Notes: a model not told the origin generated them from the sequence alone. A stretch of 64,000 nucleotides of DNA from Halicephalobus mephisto (GCA_009193035.1 SWDT01000041.1:124001-188000); one strand, 5' to 3'; positions 48,708-61,090 are shown, counted from the first letter of the stretch. Numbers and translations: made by a program.

Positions 48708-49813
48708 GATTAAATTTCAAAATATAACAGAATAAGGATTAATGGACAACTGTTAGGATTGTTTGGACATGAAGTGAAGGTTAATTTCAAAGATTTTAAG
48801 GAAGAAATGCACGAAACATGCTCCATTAGGAGTTATTTTGTTGTTTGACGCTTTGTAATAAAATTTAGCTACGTGAGAAGTCTAAAGAACATAGGTTTGG
48901 TGGCAAATGATTTCACTTTTTGTATTATATTTCCTGAATTCTAAAGACTACGATGAAGTTAGTTCATGAAAAAATAAATAATTAATTTTAGTTTTTACAT
49001 AAAATTGAATCTGATTTTTCCGAAGTTTTTGTTTTTACATTGTTAACTAAATTAGTTTTATGAACACATCACGGACTCTGGTGTGTTTTACGCAGTTCCT
49101 TAGTTTTGCTTGAGGCACTGGATAACAGTCTTCCGTGACAGGACGTTTCTGTTCCGAACATTTATATTTCAATTTTCACAACTAATTTAAAAATTTAAAA
49201 AAATAATTTTAAATAACTTTACATCCGTTATATAGTATTTTAAAAGCCATTTTAGATAATTTTCAACTTTTTTTAAATTTTTATATAAAATTTCAGATAT
49301 CTTTAAAACCCAAGGTTAGTCTTCAGAATTTTGAATTTCAAAAATTAACTTCTGATTCTGATTCTAAATTCAGAATCTGAGTTTTATTACAGTATTATAA
49401 ATGTTTTTTGCAGAATTTTAAAAATATTAAAAATCCTAAAATCAGAAAAATCAGTCTTCAAAATTCCGGATTCTGAAGATTGATTCTTAATTCTGATTTT
49501 AGATTCAGAATCTATGAGTTTTATTACAGTATTATAAATGTTTTTTGCAGAATTTTAACTCCAAAATTGGAACATAAGTATTCAAGACAAAAATGTCACA
49601 TAATTCTGTCTTCTCTGCGTCAGGAACTTTCGTGACGGGAGTTCCGTCACATTTCATAACGACTGAATTCAGTGAACAAACCTAAAATGTTAATATTGAT
49701 GAAGAAATCAAAATAAAAATGTTTTCTGTTTTTTTGTTTATCATAAAGACAAAAATTTTTTTATAATTTTCCGAATGTTTGAAATTTCGTAAAAATTTTA
49801 TTCAAATTTTTCT
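48708..49813. other. Spacer between two minus-strand genes, with a dispersed repeat
   Basis: 48710-49110 is unique and probably holds the srv-like promoter. 49120-49650 is the second copy of the 12.4-13.0 kb repeat: GTGACAGGACGTTTCTGTTC, AATCTGAGTTTTATTACAGT twice, and ACATAAGTATTCAAGACAAA. Confidence 0.55.
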
Positions 49814-51397
49814 TCACGTTAAAGCCACATTTTCCTCTTTTTCCGTTGTCTTTTTTGTTCTTCCTGACAAGAGTTCTCGATGATACCTGCAATCCGATTA
49901 TGTAATTTCCAATACTTATCCAAAACTTACCAAATTAGGCCTATTGGTGGAATGACTATGATCCCCATAATGACGAACGAGATTTGCGGAAAAAACGATA
50001 TCGAATAAGGAAACAACGTGTGGAAAACCACGGAAGCCAGCAACGTACAGATGAGTTCCGCGACGCTGATGAGACTGAAAACTCTGCCTTGTTCGTCTTC
50101 TGACACTGTTTTTGAAAGCATTGATCTTATTGCTGTGGGGGAAAACCTTGATAAAGAATCAAGAACTATCACTAAAAGACAAAAATTATCAAAATTAACA
50201 AGTTTAAAATTTACAGAAATAAACCGAAGCTGTATTCCATGAAATTGCCAGCCAAATCCGTCCCAAACATCTTGACATTAATCCAAGGAGCGCCAGAGTG
50301 GGATCTGATAGTTCGAGTTTTGTTTTTAGAAAAGGAAAAAGGAAGATTATCTAAATCAGAAAATTAGGTTTTTCGAAAAATAAAAATTTACCGCCAAAGT
50401 CGACGTTAATTGTTGAGGAGCTTTCAGAAAGGAATACAATTGAAGATCCCAGTGGAATCTATGCTTCAGATAGTAGAAAATGATGTTAATCGTCCCTATA
50501 AAAGCGAAAAAGGACAAGCTGAAGGAAGAGATGAGGATTAGAAGTTTCTTCCGATTCTGAGGACTTGAAAAAAGCTGTCTCCAGGACGTCAACTTGTCAG
50601 ATAACCGTGAAAGGAATTTTTTCTTTTTTGATTGTATTTCTTCTGTCCTTGGTTTTATATCTTCCATAGTCAGGATTAGAACGATGCAGATCACGTGGAT
50701 AACGGTCATGGCGACATAAGCGTTAAGATATCCTATTTGAGTAATCACCGACGTACTGAAAAATCCAATAACACCTGTAATATACAATATTAAATATTAA
50801 AAACGGGAAATAAAAAAACAAAACTTACTTCCAGATCCGATAGCTCCTTCCAGAACAGACATGGCTCTGGACCTCTCGAATCCGGAGACTTTCGCCAAAT
50901 GAGATCCATATGCGAAGGATGAAGACAAAATAGTCACATATCCACCAGATAATCCAAATATAGCTTCGCTGAGAATGTAGAGATATGAAGAACTGTCCAC
51001 GAAGAAACACAACAGAATCAGGACCACATCAGCGAAGAACAATCCCACGAAAGGAACGACCAAAGCTAGTTTTCTGGATCTCTCATCTCCCAGTTTCCCG
51101 ATCAATGTCCCAGCAAATATTGCTGTCAATGTCATTACAATACTCCTAAAAAATGGATTTTTATATGAGTAAAGAAGTCAAAGCTCACCCGATCAGGAAA
51201 ATCAAATTTGCTTCTGTCTGCAAGTATTGATTGGAAGAACTGATTTTTTTATTGCTACAGTCTTCTCTAGTTATATTGGTGAATTCCTGACTTCCTAGAC
51301 ATACCTTCCAGTAAATCAACGACTGGGAAACGGGGAAAAACATGGCGGAAGTTATGGAATAAAGACCCAAGGGCAACGCAATCCTCCAGAGCTTCAT
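49814..51397 (-). CDS. SLC46-like major facilitator transporter
   Basis: Six exons, 51397-51189, 51145-50829, 50774-50392, 50350-50215, 50171-49931 and 49886-49814, join in phase to give 452 residues, matching SLC46 (proton-coupled folate transporter group) length. Features are a first helix (LPLGLYSITSAMFFPVSQSL), an N-glycosylatable first loop, MFS motif A as GKLGDERSRKLALVVPF, then ILSEAIFGLSGGYVTILSSS, FERSRAMSVLEGAIGSGS, a central charged loop (EDIKPRTEEIQSKKKKF), LKTKLELSDPTLALLGLMS and SEDEQGRVFSLISVAELIC. The last exon adds a hydrophilic tail. The substrate cannot be inferred. It is divergent from mrpl-51. Confidence 0.85.
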
Positions 51398-51725
51398 TGT
51401 TCATATATCAAAATGAGGTTATTTTCACTTCTCTACGTACTGAGTGACAGATTGAGTTGATTGCACTCTTATCAAAGTAAAAATGATGTAAAATAAAAAC
51501 AAGGAAAAGTTTGAAAATCGTGGATTGGCGAAACGTAGAAAACGTTAAACTTTGTTCTGCTCCGCTCTCCGATTTTTTATTATTTTTGTTATTTTTGATT
51601 TTTCAGTTTTTTTTATCGTGTTTTCTCTTGAATTTCATTCTTAACACGTTACTAGTGTGATAATCATGATATTTCCAGGTGATTCAATCAGAAACAACAG
51701 AAACCTAATGTGATAGATCGGAATC
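51398..51725. promoter_or_regulatory. Shared divergent promoter region
   Basis: 328 bp separate the start codons of the SLC46-like gene and mrpl-51. TTTCCAG at 51673-51679 could be a trans-splice acceptor for the plus-strand gene. No specific factor site is called. Confidence 0.45.
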
Positions 51726-52453
51726 ATGTTATCCTCAGTAAGTTTTTATTTTTCATATATGGATTTTCTTGTTTTTACTTTTATTTCCATTTTTTATTTG
51801 TTATTTTTTACATCTCTTCTGATTTCTATCCTTTCCAGGTGAATAATCTCGCAAAGTTATCGATTGAACCATGTACGGCGACTTTTGCTTTTTCTCGGAG
51901 TTTCCACGACCGATCTCAAGTCCCTCGAGTTGCTGATGATCGAATGAAAAGAATGTTCAAGCCAATCGATACAGGTTATTATTACCGATACCACAGAAAC
52001 GGAGTCGATCCACTTCCGAGGTTGAAGGATTGCAAAGAACCGGTAGCTAAGCCGAAATACAAAATCAGGGACTCCTGGACCCCTCATCAAGCTAGATTTG
52101 GCGAGAACGATTATATCGATCTCCTCGGTAACGGCAATATCCATCCTGCTCAATTACAGTATCATGTCCCTCGGTGGCTCAGAGGATTTCCTGGACAACA
52201 CAGGGCGAATGAATTGATCAAACTCGTTCATTACAGGAATATTTACAAAGAAAAACTTCAAGAAAACGCTCCTCACCAGTGGCCATCAGCTTTGCAAGCG
52301 AATCAAGTTCTTGTTACAGTACCACAACTACAGGAAGCAAGACGAGATGCACGAAGAGAGGAATCTCGGGCTCTGGGATCAAGAGCCGGATTATTTCTAC
52401 AAGGACAAATCCCGAAGATCTTACAAGGATCTGGTTTAACTTGTTTGTTGTAA
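51726..52453 (+). CDS. mrpl-51: Mitochondrial ribosomal protein mL51 (MRPL51)
   Basis: A 12-base first exon (51726-51737, MLSS) is spliced to 51839-52453, giving 208 residues. The N terminus looks like a mitochondrial targeting sequence (VNNLAKLSIEPCTATFAFSR). The mL51 core is RYHRNGVDPLPRLKDC, DSWTPHQARFGENDYIDLLG, NGNIHPAQLQYHVPRWLRGF and NELIKLVHYRNIY. The C-terminal arm (RRDARREESRALGSR onward) extends beyond the short mammalian protein. The donor GTAAGT and acceptor TTTCCAG fix the tiny first exon. An upstream in-frame ATG would read through the intron and is not preferred. Confidence 0.88.
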
Positions 52454-53055
52454 GGTTCATAAAATTAGTTAGGATGCTCCCTCAGAGTTGCAGTTTTAAC
52501 TCGCGCGGGAAACAGGGATTCGACCATGGGAGTCGTAAATTGCGACATTTGCTTTGAAGATGGCCGGCCCGAAAAAGTTTGAATTGACTATTCATTGTTC
52601 TCATCCTAGAAGGTGTACTTGGCAAATAAACCTTTCCGAGGTGAGATTTGCCCTGGAGGATGGTCTCAAGTTGGTCAAACAAGTGAGATGGATTTGCGAT
52701 GCAATTTTCTTTGATAAAATCAGAAGACACGCTGGGAATTAGAAGTTGTAATTTTTTGAGCAGGATACTGTATTTGGAGATAATTAGTAAGAGTAATGAT
52801 GGAGATACAGTAATCTTGGGGAAGAATGATATTTATAGAATTTAATAATTTCGAAAATTTTGGTTTTTTGGATTTTCGAGAAGGAAAATTATTTATTGTT
52901 CTGTTCTTTACAATAAGCTTACAGTTTCTGGTCGTTAGTTCCTTCGGCACCGATTTGGCTGAACGACAGTTGTCCCTAGTGGCGTTTGCTCTTTGTTTTT
53001 TTTCAATTCTCGTTAATTTCGAAATTCTTTTTAAATTCATTTTTCTTAACTAACA
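52454..53055 (+). other. mrpl-51 3' flank with poly(A) signal and an unexplained complex block
   Basis: AATAAA at 52625-52630 probably ends the mrpl-51 transcript. Upstream of it, 52526-52580 could encode MGVVNCDICFEDGRPEKV, which looks like the start of a RING-type zinc finger, then stops; CSHPRRC follows in another frame. Too short to call a gene; a decayed fragment or chance. 52640-53055 has no recognised gene. Confidence 0.35.
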
Positions 53056-53059
53056 TATT

Positions 53060-53660
53060 AAGTTAATTATTTAAAAAATTAATATAAAAACGAAATAAAT
53101 GAGATAAATCTTGGGAAATAGAAAGGGAGTAAATATTGTACAGCTTTCCAAAGACATTTTCTCCCTGTTTTTTTTCTTTTTTGATTTCGAAATTCTTTGT
53201 AAATTAATTTTTTCTTACTTGATTGAGATATTAAGTTAACTACAAAAAAATTGATATAAAAATAAGATAAATCTTGGGAAATAGAAAGGGAGTAAATATT
53301 GTACAACTTCCCAACGATATTTGCTCCGTTTTTTTTCTTTTCAATTATCATTATTTCGAAATTCTTTGTAAATTAATTTTTTCTTACTTGATTGAGATAT
53401 TAAGTTAATTTAATTATTAAAAAATTGATATAAAAATGGAATGAATGAGATAAACCTGGCGAAAGAGAGAGGAACAGACTGCACAACACCTCCCCGACGA
53501 CGTTTGCTCCCTGTTTTTTTTCTTTTCAATTATCATTATTTTGAAATTTTTTCTTTTTAAATTTAGTTTTTTCTTAATTTAAATGTTATGTTAATTTAAT
53601 TATTTAAATATTGATATAAAAATGGAATGAATCTTGCGAAATAGAAGGGAGCGAACGTCG
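53060..53660. repeat. About 170-bp tandem repeat, 3.5 copies
   Basis: Units share GATAAATCTTGGGAAATAGA, GGGAGTAAATATTGTACAAC, TTTTCTTTTCAATTATCATT and TTCTTACTTGATTGAGATAT. Copies begin near 53060, 53240, 53410 and 53590; the last two are progressively diverged and more GC-rich. Confidence 0.7.
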
Positions 53661-53830
53661 TGGACCGCTAATTTCCATTTGCCAGTTTTTATCGCCGAAA
53701 AACGGTCTCGAGAGTCCAGCTAACGACCGCCGACTGGCACGGTTGCCCAGTTTTCCCGATCGGTGACACATAATACAAACGAAAAACTGGCTCAATGGCA
53801 TAGAAAACGGTTTCGGCAATTTTGTTTTTC
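53640..53830. other. GC-richer unique block
   Basis: Contains CCGCCGACTGGCACGGTTGC and GAAAAACTGGCTCAATGGCA. No convincing open frame with splice context. It is the first of a series of similar blocks up to the exon at 63914. 53840-55050 beyond it is mostly low-complexity AAATTTT sequence with a short unique island near 54740-54810. Confidence 0.35.
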
Positions 53831-55309
53831 ACTAATGCCAGCTTTGAATGATTTTGGAATTTTTCAAAAATGCCATTTTGAATTTGAATAAAAATTTTTT
53901 TATGGCGCGCTTGTTTGTTTATTTTTATATTTTTTTGAATCAATTCGATGCGTTCCAAAAAAAGGAATCGGTCAGTTTTTGATAACGAAGAAATGAACAC
54001 CGTTCGATTTTTGTTCAAATTTTTTTAAATTTTTTACATTTAAAAATATTATAGAAAATTTCAGAAAATTAAAAAATATTTTAGAATCCTAAAGTTTTAT
54101 ATAAATTTCTTTTTTTTACATTTTTAAAAATATAGAAAATTAAAAAATACTTTAGAATCCTAAAATTTTATATAAATTTCTTTTTTTTACATTTTTTAAA
54201 AGTAGAAAATTAAAAAATACTTTAGAATCCTAAAATTTTATATAAATTTTTTTTACATTTTTTAAAAATATTATAGAAAATTTTAGAAAATTAAAAAATA
54301 TTTTAGAATCCTAGAATTTTATATAAATTTCTTTTTTTTTAAATTTTTTACATTTTTTAAAAATAGAAAATTTTAAAATATTTCAAAATCCTAAAATTTT
54401 ATATAAATTTTATTTAATTTAAATTTTTTAAAAATGTTAGGAAATTTAAAAATATTTTAAAGTTAAATATAAAATTTTCTAAAATCTCCAAAATTCTCTT
54501 TAAAGTCTTCAGAATCGAGTTGAAGTTCCTAGAATCTTCCAGAATTCTTTGAAAACCTTTAATATTCTAGGATTCTATAAAAAATTCTGTAATTTTATGA
54601 AAATTTTTATAATTTTTTATAATTTTAAAAATTTCCACAATTATATGGAATTTTGAAAATTCGTGTTTTGACAGTTTTGACGTAATTTTTTATTTTCAAT
54701 GTTGACGATTATTTTTCCACAATTCCCTCAGTTTTTGTTAGATTTCCCAGATCCCCAATCACCGGGTGATCTTAAACCTTGTGAATGCCCTAAATCTCAG
54801 GTGTAATGACAGTTTGGGAAATCTCAGATAATTGATTATTTTTCTGACTACATTTGGATTTTTCAAAAACTGGTGTTTTTTTAAAAACTATTTCATTTTT
54901 GATTTTCGAATAATGACCTCAAATTAAATTTTCAAACGAAATCACCCATTTTACTGAGTAATTAAAACTCGTCGTAACGGACTGGCACGATTTTTCAAAG
55001 TACTTTGTCGTAAATTTGAAAAAACTGATTTTGAATTTTATTAAAGTGCGCCAAAGGGAAAAATTCAGGAAGCCATTAGCAGGACGACTAATGAAAGTGT
55101 CTTTGTTTCTGATGCCGTTAGGTCAGGTGGAAAAACTGGGGCAAACGTTCAAAAAATGAACGGGGATTATGCAATCGGCACTTTCTGTTTGACCTCATTA
55201 TAATCTTTTTTGAATATAGTGACTGATGGATTAAAATTGCGACCTTGGGGTGTAAAGTATCGGAATCTTTAGTACTTCAGATGTTTTAGATTTAAGAAGT
55301 TTTTAAAAA

Positions 55310-55960
55310 ACGAATGCCACTTGACCGATACAGGAAGTTTTGTCCATGTAGTTTCCGTTCAAGACCATGTAAAAAGTTAAAAAAGTACTTTTTTGGTCCT
55401 GAGTGGAAATAATTTTTGGAATAGTTTATATATAATTTCCACTCAGGACCTGGATTATTATCTTTAGAAGTTTTTTCATGGTCCTGAGTAGAGATTACAA
55501 ATTCAAGTGGATATGATTTCCATTCAAGACCATGTAAAAAGTTAAAAAAATACTTTTTTGGTCCCGAGTGGAAAAGATATTGAACATCATATATATATAA
55601 TTTCCACTCAAGACCAAGTAAAAGATCTTGAATGAAAACTATATGCAAATTTACTTGAATATGATTTCCGTTCAAGACCATCTAAAAAGTTAAAAAAGTA
55701 CTTTTTTGGTCCTGAGTGGAAATAATTTTACGGAATAGTTTATATATAATTTCCACTCAGGACCTGGATGATTATCTTTAGAAATTTTTTTCATGGTCCT
55801 GAGTGGAAATTATATGTACATGATTTTTAATATCTTTTCCACCTGGGACCAAGGGAAATACTCCTCAAACTTTTCAAGCGGTCTTAAATGGAAATCATAT
55901 CCACTTAAATTTGCATATAATTTTCACTCAAGACCATGTGAAAATTACTTTTTAAAGATC
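55310..55960. repeat. Inverted/tandem array of GGTCCTGAGTGGAAAT motifs
   Basis: About ten alternating motifs: TTTCCACTCAGGACC, TTTTTTGGTCCTGAGTGGAA, ATTTCCGTTCAAGACCATGT, GGTCTTAAATGGAAATCATA. Consecutive motifs face each other and can pair as hairpins of 15-25 bp. Open frames over it (55292-55681, 55793-56092) are repeat translations. Confidence 0.75.
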
Positions 55961-56422
55961 TTCCATCATGTCCAGAACTGTCGAGTTTTCGAAATTTTCG
56001 AATTTGAATTATATTTGATCAATATGCAAATTTTTGTGAAAATAGTTTTTTCAAAAAACACGATCAGAACTGTCGAATCGATTTCAAATTAATTCATTTT
56101 TAATTATTAAATAATTTTTTCGATTGTGACTAGGAGTTCCAGATCCGCATGTAGACGAGAAATATATAAAATAATTTTATAAAAATGAAAGCACGAGATA
56201 TAAAAATAACTTTTACAAAAAATTGCACAATTTTTTAAATTTTTTGGAATCTTATAATCATGCACTTTTCGTTGGTCCTCAGGATATTTCTCTTCGGGAC
56301 CAAAGTTACATCATCTTCTATTCAAATAAATACTTTCCAATCTAACATAATTTTTACTAATTAAATAATTATTTTTATCCAAAAATTAATTTGTAAAATT
56401 ACTCGTTTTTAATTTGATTTTA

Positions 56423-56576
56423 AAATTTCGGACATCCGTGCCCTGAGGCACTTTGTTTTTTATGTAATTTTCAAAAAATCTAATTTCTGACGGATTTTTT
56501 GATTTCATTAATAAGTCATTTTTTCGAAAATCACAACGATTATTAAATATCGCCTCAGGGCACGGATATGTGAAAT
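56423..56576. mobile_element. Small foldback element
   Basis: The arms ATTTCGGACATCCGTGCCCT (plus GAGGC) and GCCTCAGGGCACGGATATGT flank about 100 bp of A/T sequence. It has a MITE-like shape; no second copy was found here. 56580-56860 beyond it is low complexity; 56880-57000 is a GC-richer block (CTCCCCCGGGGACGGAATTG). Confidence 0.6.
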
Positions 56577-57029
56577 TTTATTAAAATTTAAAAAAATTAA
56601 TTTTACAAAAAATTAATAACTAAAATTAAAATTATTTTAAAAAATAAATAACTAAAAAGTTCAGGAAAATAGGAATACTGTAATATTTTTTGAAATTTAA
56701 GAAATTTTTTTAAAATTTAATAATTTTTAATTTTTTTTTAGAATTTAGAAAAAAAATAAAATTCTTTTTTGATGATTATCACAAATGTTCCAAATTTTAT
56801 TTTTGGATAAAATTTAAATCCAGATGTTTTATTCATTAATCATTCTAAAACAAAACGGTTTAAAATTGACCTTCGTTTCCCAAATTTGATCTTATCTGAC
56901 CCTCGGAGGCTCGTTCAAACAAGCCGCAACCTTGAGTCCGATCACGAAAGATGATTACTCCCCCGGGGACGGAATTGAGTTACCTGGCACCGATTGGAGG
57001 TCATTTATTTAAAATTTAATCTGTGTTAC

Positions 57030-57760
57030 TAAAGTTCACTTTTCACATTTCGAAGTTAAAATTAGAATTTTTTTATTTTAAAATTATTTATGAATTATGT
57101 TTAAATTTAAAGTTTAGTTAATTTTCATTTATCTATTTAGATAAAACAAATTTTCGAAATAGAAAATTATAGATGTTTTTTAATACGAAAAATTTAAATT
57201 TTGATTTTGAATTCTGAGTTTTAACTTTAATAAAAATAAAAATATTGTGTTTTATTAAAGTTCACTTTTCATATTTCGAAGTTAAAATTAGAATTTTTTA
57301 TTTTAAAATTATTTATGAATTATGTTTAAATTTAAAGTTTAGTTAATTTTCATTTATCTATTTAGATAAAACAAATTTTCGAAATAGAAAATTATAGATG
57401 TTTTTTAATACGAAAAATTTAAATTTTGATTTTAAATTCTGAGTTCTAACTTTAATAAAACACAATACTTTTATTTTTATAAAAATTCACTTTTCAGAAT
57501 TCGAAGTCGAAATTAGAATTTTTTATTTTAAAATTATTTATGAATTATGTTTAAATTTAAAGTTTAGTTAATTTTCATTTATTAATTTAGATAAAACAAA
57601 TTTTCGAAATAAAAAAAATTACAAATGTTTTTTAATATGAAAGATTTAAATTTCGATTTTGAATTCTGAGTTTTAACTTTAATAAAACACAATACTTTAA
57701 TTTTTATCAAAATTCACTTTTCAGAATTCGAAGTCGAAATTTTGACTTTTCGTGTTAAGA
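57030..57760. repeat. About 225-bp tandem repeat, more than three copies
   Basis: Units begin near 57036, 57260, 57485 and 57714 with TTCACTTTTCA. They contain AATTATTTATGAATTATGTT, TAGATAAAACAAATTTTCGA and ACTTTAATAAAA. Copies 1 and 2 are almost identical. Confidence 0.75.
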
Positions 57761-57799
57761 TACAATTCATCGATCATTTTTGGATTCAGAATATCCAAA

Positions 57800-59280
57800 T
57801 ATCAAATTTTAACTGTCAATTTGCATAACACAGAATTTTTCGGAAGAAAAAATTTACAAAAGTTTGTCATAATACAAAAAGGTGAAAATTCGACCTCTAA
57901 CTTTGAATTCCGACTTTGATAAAAACAGAACTGTCAACTTTGTTTTTTGATTTCCGTTGCGGTTATTTTTGTCAAATTCGAAACTAAAACAACTTCAAAA
58001 ATTTCCCGATTTGCTGTTCTGGGACAAATCTTCAAGTGTCCCTTCAGAGATCATTGAAAAAATTAAATAAAAATTTAAAATCAAAAAATTAAATAAAAAT
58101 TTAAAATCAAAAAAATTAAATAAAAATTTAAAATCAAAAAATTTAATAAAAATTTAAAATTAAAAAATTTAATAAAAATTTAAAATCAAAAAAATTTAAT
58201 AAATGTTGAATTTATTTTGAAATTTATTTAAATTCGAATTTTGATTTAATTTTATCTTTAAAAATGAGTTTTTCTAAAATGTCCACAATATCAGAAATTT
58301 GGGATTTTTGAAATTTAAAAAATTTCGAAATTTTTGGAACATTCTAGAATCCCATGGAAGCTTCCAGAAATTTCTAAAATTCTGTAAAATCTTTTAATTT
58401 TTCAAATTTTAGAAAATTATGAAATTTAAAAAATTCTAAAAATTTTATAAAAGTTATTTCGAGATTTCAGAATTCTATGAAAACTTTGAATTTTCTAAAA
58501 TCCTAAATTTCTCAAAAATTTTATAAAAATTTCCGAAATTTTTCAGTATTTTCTTTGAATTTTAGAACTTTTCAAAAATTTTCACGAACTTTCACAACTA
58601 ATGTGAAATTTTCGGATTTTTTATTTTGGAATTTCGTGTTGAAAAAACTTCGAAATTATCTTTAATTTGTGTAATTTTATAATTACAATAAATGTATCTT
58701 TTTAAAGACGTCCATAAATCACTTCTTTTTTCCCTTGGCAACAGCCGCTGGCCTTAGGGAGGTTGCGCAAGTGCAGTTGCTGTCCTCCAAGGCTCTCCGG
58801 ACCGCGCAAATGTCGATCGCCGCTGGTTCGAAAACCGACAGAAAGGCATAAAACCAAAAATGAGTCTTACACTAGTCCTCTTTTGCCACATTTGAACCAG
58901 TTTTTGTAAAAACTGCTTTTTATTTTTCTTCAAAAAAACCCATTACCTGAGAAATCAAATCCGGAAAATCCTTTTTGAATACCTTTCACTTTTTATTTAT
59001 TTTTTGTGGATCGATTTTTCTCTAAAGACAAACCTTAAAGGACGATTTTAAAAAGCTCTAAATCCCCCAGATAGTTCCTCGAGGGGGTTTCTGATTTCTC
59101 TTTTCCCTCCGGGCGAAAGCGGCACTTTTCTGTCTTGACCTCAGGTAACATTTTGAAGAGTCCTTTCACATTTGTAATTGACCGTTTTCTATTCAGATTG
59201 GATTCTGAGAAATTCGATAAATGAATAAGTGTCGATTTTTCTGTGAAATGTTTTGAGTCGATATTTACGAAGATAATGAT
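57800..59280. other. Spacer with a GC-richer block at 58720-58860
   Basis: 58050-58210 is tandem AAATTAAATAAAAATTTAAA; 58260-58700 is A/T-rich. 58720-58860 (TTGCGCAAGTGCAGTTGCTG, GACCGCGCAAATGTCGATCG) and 59050-59150 are unique and more GC-rich but without a recognisable gene. Confidence 0.4.
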
Positions 59281-59289
59281 TGAGTAAAA

Positions 59290-59720
59290 TTTTCAAAAAA
59301 GTCACTATCTTACGCAAAAAGATAGTGGTTGAAAACCATAGTCACTATCCGCGTTATTATTATAGATAGTCAAAGACAGTGACTGAAACGAAGAATTTAG
59401 TCACTATTATTAATAGTAGAGGATAGTGACTAGTAATTGTCATTTTAGTCACTATTATTAATAGTCAAGGATAGTGACTGATAATTGTCATTTTAGTCAC
59501 TATTATTAATAGTCAAGGATAGTGACTGAAATTAAAAATCTAATCACTATTTTTGAATTCAAGGATAGTGACTGGCAGTGGTGGTGTTCAGTCACTATTA
59601 TTAATGGTCAAGGATAGTGACTGGTAATTGTAATTTTAGTCACTATTATTAATAGTCAAGGATAGTGACTGGCAGTGATGATGTTTACTTTTTATTTAAT
59701 CACTATTACTAAGTACTAAG
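59290..59720. repeat. Tandem hairpin array AGTCACTATT ... ATAGTGACT
   Basis: About seven units of 58-63 bp. Each has TTAGTCACTATTATTAATAG followed by TCAAGGATAGTGACTG, so each is a hairpin with an AGTCACTAT stem. Spacers vary (GATAATTGTC, GCAGTGGTGG). Confidence 0.75.
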
Positions 59721-60229
59721 AAAAACTATTTTTTCAACTTCCAAACCTTTAGGATAGTGCCTGCTTTTCTGATTAGATAAAATTATATTTTCGTGACAGT
59801 AATCCCCTTCGAAATTAGATATTTTATTTTTTATCATTTCTTAATTTTTTTGAGAAATTCCCAAGTGTCCCTAACCCCCGACGTTCCTTCAATTTTTCAA
59901 CCACAAAATGTCTAATCTCGTCTTGACCTCGTCGGCAGTGGCGAAGACTTGCGCAATCCCCGACGGATGGCCGAGGACGACTGACCGTAGCTGGTTCATT
60001 CAAGAAAAAATCCATGTTATTTTTGTGTCATCTGTTAGCTAACAGCTGTCTTGAATTTGCTTTAGTTTTGATTTGAATTAATTTTTGAAAAAAAATGAAT
60101 AATTTGATCTGATCGACTTCTGCCGATTGCGCAGTCCATCGGAATCGGGTCGGTTTACGGAGCACTTAAAAGTTTTCAGAAAGATCAGATTTCAATGAAC
60201 AGAGTTGTCATATACCTAGCTTTTGCGAT
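59721..60229. other. Spacer with two GC-richer blocks
   Basis: 59860-60015 (CGTCTTGACCTCGTCGGCAG, TTGCGCAATCCCCGACGGAT) and 60115-60180 (GATTGCGCAGTCCATCGGAA) share TTGCGCA and the word GCTGGTTC with 58.75 kb. No splice-supported coding exon. Confidence 0.35.
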
Positions 60230-60800
60230 TTGGAACTTTTCGCCAAAGAAATTTCTTAATTACTGTATAAATTAGAAATTATAAATTACTGTAAAAAATC
60301 GTTACAGTAATACTATAAAGATGAATTTTAACTTCATAGTGTACTGTAAAATTAGTTTTATAAAGCTGGAAAATAATTATGAACATTTTGCCAAAAAAAT
60401 TTTGATTACTGTATAAATTAAAAATTATAAATTACTGTAGAAAATTGTTACAGTAATATTGTAAAAATAAATTTCAATTCTATAGTGTACTGTAAAATTA
60501 GTTTTATTAAATTAGAAAATAATTATGAACATTTTGCCAAAAAAATTTTGATTACTGTATAAATTAAAAATTATAAATTACTGTAGAAAATTGTTACAAT
60601 AATATTGTAAAAATAAATTTCAATTTTATAGTATGTTGTAAAATTAGTTTTATTAAATTAGAAAATAATTATGAACATTTTGCCAAAAAAATTTTGATTA
60701 CTGTATAAATTATAAATTACTGTAGAAAACTCCTACGATAATATCTTAGAAGTAAATTTTAACCTTGTGATTTACTGTAAAATTATCATTATCTTAATAA
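60230..60800. repeat. About 150-bp tandem repeat, nearly four copies
   Basis: Units contain TTGATTACTGTATAAATTAA, AATTGTTACAGTAATATTGT, GTACTGTAAAATTAGTTTTA and AATAATTATGAACATTTTGC. Copies start near 60240, 60390, 60540 and 60690. Rich in ACTGTA/TACAGT. Confidence 0.75.
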
Positions 60801-60879
60801 ATAACTAAAAAGATTTTTGTAAAAATTTGGACGATTGCCAAATTTCTTCTCGAAAATCATTTTTTACTTTTCTGACCTC

Positions 60880-61090
60880 TTCAAATTTTTCCATTCATTA
60901 TCCGTCCCTAACTTAATCCATGTCTCAGATCTCTTCCAAATGAGTTGTCACCCACAATCCGAAAGCCAGTTGTTGCATTCAAAAAAGGATTGGCAGGTCT
61001 TGCAGATGTCTCTGTTGGAATTTGGCCACATGTCGTCAAAATGCGCAATCCACAGATTTCTGGCAATTATAGGATGGATTCATTTTTGAA
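60880..61090. other. Unique block with possible short minus-strand cysteine-rich frame
   Basis: On the minus strand it reads NLWIAHFDDMWPNSNRDICK followed by TCQSFFECNNWLSDCG and a stop (about 60950-61090). Composition is not repetitive, but no start, splice site or family supports a gene. Confidence 0.22.

Noticed and set aside
52526..52742. RING-finger gene from CDICFEDG and CSHPRRC
   Set aside because: The two parts are in different frames, the first ends after 18 codons, the later zinc ligands are missing, and the region lies in the mrpl-51 3' flank.
55292..56092. Open frames on both strands over 55.3-56.1 kb
   Set aside because: Both follow the GGTCCTGAGTGGAA array and repeat the same peptide words, so they are not genes.
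59824..60015. Minus-strand open frame of 63 codons over a GC-richer block
   Set aside because: No splice context or family similarity; treated as an unexplained island.
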